From Paralvinella palmiformis (lineage: Eukaryota > Annelida > Polychaeta > Terebellida > Alvinellidae), in assembly GCA_025642065.1 (NCBI GenBank), contig JAODUP010000107.1, positions 1,008,501-1,072,500 of the forward strand: a DNA stretch of 64,000 nucleotides, read 5' to 3'. How positions within the stretch are numbered: the first letter of the stretch is position 1; each line of letters starts with the position of its first letter. Below are positions 61,351 through 64,000 of the stretch, piece by piece. Below the pieces are notes generated by a model that worked only from the letters and a program-made list of their open reading frames with translations, did not search any database and was not told where the DNA came from. The position numbers and the translations under genes were made by a program.

Positions 61351-61878
61351 TTAATAATAACATGTGACATTTATATAGCGCCCTATTCAGCTAGATAGCT
61401 GCTCTAATGGGTCATACAGTATTATTATCCCTGATTCAGACGTCTTACAATCCAGTACAGATCTCAACTCCAAGGGGACCATTCAACGCTTGCTGCCATT
61501 ATAGACGCAAAGCGTTACACAAACACATACCCATCACGTTCTCATTTTTATGGATGAGTGAACCAGTCGCCACATGACGGCATTGCAGCTCCCGGGAGCC
61601 TCGATCCCGCGACCCTTCGGTTACGAATCCCACGCTCTAACTAGGGGCGATTCCGTGGTCTGCGACATAGCGCGTTGGATCACAGATCTCTACCACCTGA
61701 GTTTGAATCTCGGCGTGGGCATATCTGAAGGGTGTTTCATCTTTTGACTTCGCTTCATTACCTTTGGAGGTCGCTCGGCCCATTTAGCCTACCGTGTGCT
61801 CATAAGTGGCCGTAAAACGTCAATCACCATCATCATCATCATCACCTACTCTCTAACTAACTGCGCTTTCACGGCTCG
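61351..61878 (-). repeat. SINE-B copy interrupted by SINE-A
   Basis: On +, aataataacatgtgacattt and atatagcgccctattcagct begin it and ctcgatcccgcgacccttcg is the box B region. The head is cut at 61643 and resumes at 61851 (ctctaactaactgcgctttc). Confidence 0.85.
61644..61850 (+). repeat. SINE-A copy inside SINE-B
   Basis: Starts ggggcgattccgtggtctgc and ends with (ATC)n at about 61830-61843. The target duplication ctctaacta is at 61635-61643 and 61851-61859. Confidence 0.9.
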
Positions 61879-62020
61879 ACTGATCACAGGTCTCGAACAA
61901 AACCCCAGCTCGGCTATGTGAGAAGGGTGTTTCATCTTTCAATTTGCCTCATTACTTTCGGATGTTGTTCGGCCCATTTAGCCCATTATGTACGCAAAAG
62001 TGACAATAAAACAACAATAT
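61879..62020 (+). repeat. Divergent SINE-A-like copy
   Basis: Reads gatcacaggtctcgaacaaa, gaagggtgtttcatctttca, atttgcctcattactttcgg, then ggcccatttagcccattatg and gtgacaataaaacaac. The head is partial. Confidence 0.65.
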
Positions 62021-62614
62021 TGTTTCTCCGTTATTCTATCATTGCGAAGTACTCAGAGCGTTATGATCAACAATTTCTATAATAGCGTTAGAGCATGTTA
62101 TTCCCCCCCCCCCAAAAAAAAAATAACCGCGTTAAAATCTCCTAAATATTGATTATTATTAATTCCACGTTTCTATTCGTGACCGAAGTTTGCTGAGTGG
62201 AGCTCATTTCAAAACGACCTATCGAGTGCAACGATATAACGACAGTGTATCATTAGGTTAATTATTACTGTTATGGGTGATTTCAATGCCGACAACAGCC
62301 ACAAAGGAAACAGCTTATAGATGAACAGCGTCAATTAATATAATTACAATCAAGACCATTTCTGTTCCTACGACATTTCGCTCTCATAGCCAACGGCGAC
62401 ATAATTAAATAAATAGCGAATGTGTCTCATTTCCGCCTTCAATTATGTCGGCCATGTTTTCCCCAGGATAGCATAGAATAGCTACCCAACTAAGTCCGCG
62501 AATTAAAGGTCGTCGATGAACCGATCTAGACACACTTGTTCGGCGCTATTCACTTGCCTTGTGCCTATAGCGACCCGAGAAACTAGTGTTATATAATATT
62601 TCTATGCATAGTAT

Positions 62615-62749
62615 GAGTACCAGTGGTCTAGCTGTTGAGCACCTTGTACTTTGTGGCAAGGGTCACAGGTTCGATCCCATCAAGAGGTCGAAACTTTTTC
62701 AGGGAATAATTTTTCGGCTCACAACAGCGTGGGTGATTGACCACGTTAA

Positions 62750-62755
<6 letters not shown>
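62615..62755 (+). repeat. SINE-C copy, head half
   Basis: Reads gagtaccagtggtctagctg, caagggtcacaggttcgatc, ccatcaagaggtcgaaactt and attgaccacgttaaa. It then runs into (TA)n and (TG)n at 62752-62791. Open frames here and at 60908 share a protein-like stretch only because both lie in SINE-C. Confidence 0.8.
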
Positions 62756-62795
<40 letters not shown>

Positions 62796-62799
62796 GCCC

Positions 62800-64000
62800 G
62801 ATGTTACATGATCGTATTTGATTTATAAGCATTTCCGCTTCTGTTTCCAGTAGTTCAATATTTTCTTATTGTTAGTTAGTTAAGTGTATTTATATGTTGT
62901 TGATGTTGTACAAAATAAAAAAAATAAAAATTAAATCGTCGAAGAAGAGATCCCTTATATTGATATTCTAAGAAAGCGTAGAGTTCAAATAACACAACAA
63001 ATGGGTTCCATGTGGTGGGATGGAATCTCCGTTTGTGCGATGTTTCATCGACCAATAAAGGTCTTTGACTCTATTATGTTATATCTTTAGGCGCTGCCCA
63101 CTCTGCCATATGTTCCATGTGAGACGAGGGGCTGACCGAACCATTAAATCGGCACACAATACCTGGACAAGGTGTACTTGAGAACCAACGTTTATTACAG
63201 CTGACAAACAATGTTTACATCCTGTCATCATAGTAAGAAGATATTTAATATACATGTAGAACCGCCACCAAGTGAATAATACGCAACTAACACTACCCGC
63301 GCACCTACACACGCTTAACGTGTAGGATCAGTTCTTGTTCCAAATTGGAATATTCAAAAGACTGGCTAAAAATACCAAAAACATTAACAATCAGAGAGAT
63401 TTTCTAGCATATCACTCGCCCCGCAAGCATATCACAGAAACGCTACAACAGAGTAAATCTTTTGCTTAATCAATTACCAAGATAATGGTCCGTATATAAT
63501 AGGTTTAATGAATGGCTTCTTACCAGGATAACATCGATATAACGCATAATAAACAAACTATCGGCATATAACTTGTACAAGGAGAGTGCACGAGGAGTGG
63601 GCGGAGGGGGGGGGAGAATTTTCAATACAGTAGACTCTGCAGCCTCAATGTTAAATAGACGTAGTTATAACATTTCCCGGACTACAAGATGCACATTTTT
63701 AGAAACAGGACATTTTTAGAAACAGCATCGATCGCATGACGCACAGTCCGGATCGACGTCTATTAAGCATAATATCTCGTTTTAAAAACTCGAGCTTCGT
63801 TGCATTGTCGTAACACTTGACAGAACAGTACAACGGTGAAATAACGTATCTATGGTTCCGCGTAAACAAACCATGCAGGTGTAAATCTAGTAATTGTTCT
63901 GACTTTCTAGATCATCGACATCTTCTAGTAAAGGTAGCGCGTCATCATATAAAGGTATGAGAATTTCCTTACCTAGATCCTGAAGCGAGTTATATCTGAA
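62800..64000. other. Right edge: nothing recognised
   Basis: No exon, SINE or LINE match is seen. There is a canonical AATAAA in gaccaataaaggtctttgac at about 63053 that may belong to an unrecognised element, and a direct repeat of acatttttagaaacag at about 63691 and 63709. A minus open frame at 63079-63312 is not recognised. Confidence 0.35.

Noticed and set aside
60908..62828. Two open frames sharing GKGHRFDP..KRSKLFQ-like residues, looking like a gene family
   Set aside because: The shared residues are the translated SINE-C head and body, not a protein.

Overview
This is animal nuclear DNA. It holds one recognisable protein-coding gene, spread over many short exons with GT-AG introns, inside sequence full of microsatellites and tRNA-derived retroposons. 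The gene type (a furin-2/PCSK5-like convertase), the intron sizes and the repeat mix suggest an invertebrate, most likely a lophotrochozoan such as a mollusc. The species cannot be fixed from the sequence alone.

The gene lies on the + strand. Twenty-one exons between 24570 and 56461 join without a phase break into 1,164 codons plus a stop. In order they encode most of a subtilisin/kexin catalytic domain (His, oxyanion Asn and Ser present), the P domain, a charged linker, about ten furin-type Cys-rich repeats, a Ser/Thr/Asn-rich stalk, one transmembrane helix and a short cytoplasmic tail with a tyrosine motif and an acidic cluster. The signal peptide, prodomain and catalytic-Asp exon are not visible and should lie left of the window. 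Bases 1-24569 are therefore probably one very long intron. The 3' UTR follows the stop, with candidate poly(A) signals at 57480, 58066 and 58881.

All other supported features are repeats. Family names here are local labels. SINE-A is a tRNA-derived SINE of about 185 bp with an (ATC)n tail, present in at least 14 copies, several with clear target-site duplications. SINE-B has an (ATT)n tail, SINE-C has a strong Leu/Ser-tRNA-like head, SINE-D ends in (ACTC)n and SINE-E is short and adjoins (TG)n. There are also decayed non-LTR retrotransposon (LINE) pieces, a hAT-like MITE nested inside a SINE, a fold-back element, a 43-bp minisatellite and a 20-bp minisatellite that grew out of a SINE-C copy.

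Layout: 1-24569, repeats and unrecognised DNA; 24570-24646, first visible exon; 24647-35975, 11.3-kb intron; 35976-45056, rest of the catalytic domain, P domain and linker; 46032-54762, Cys-rich exons; 55935-56461, last coding exon; 56462 to about 58900, probable 3' UTR; 58900-64000, intergenic DNA with LINE, SINE-A, SINE-B and SINE-C copies. I found no second gene, genuine tRNA gene, rRNA or CRISPR array.
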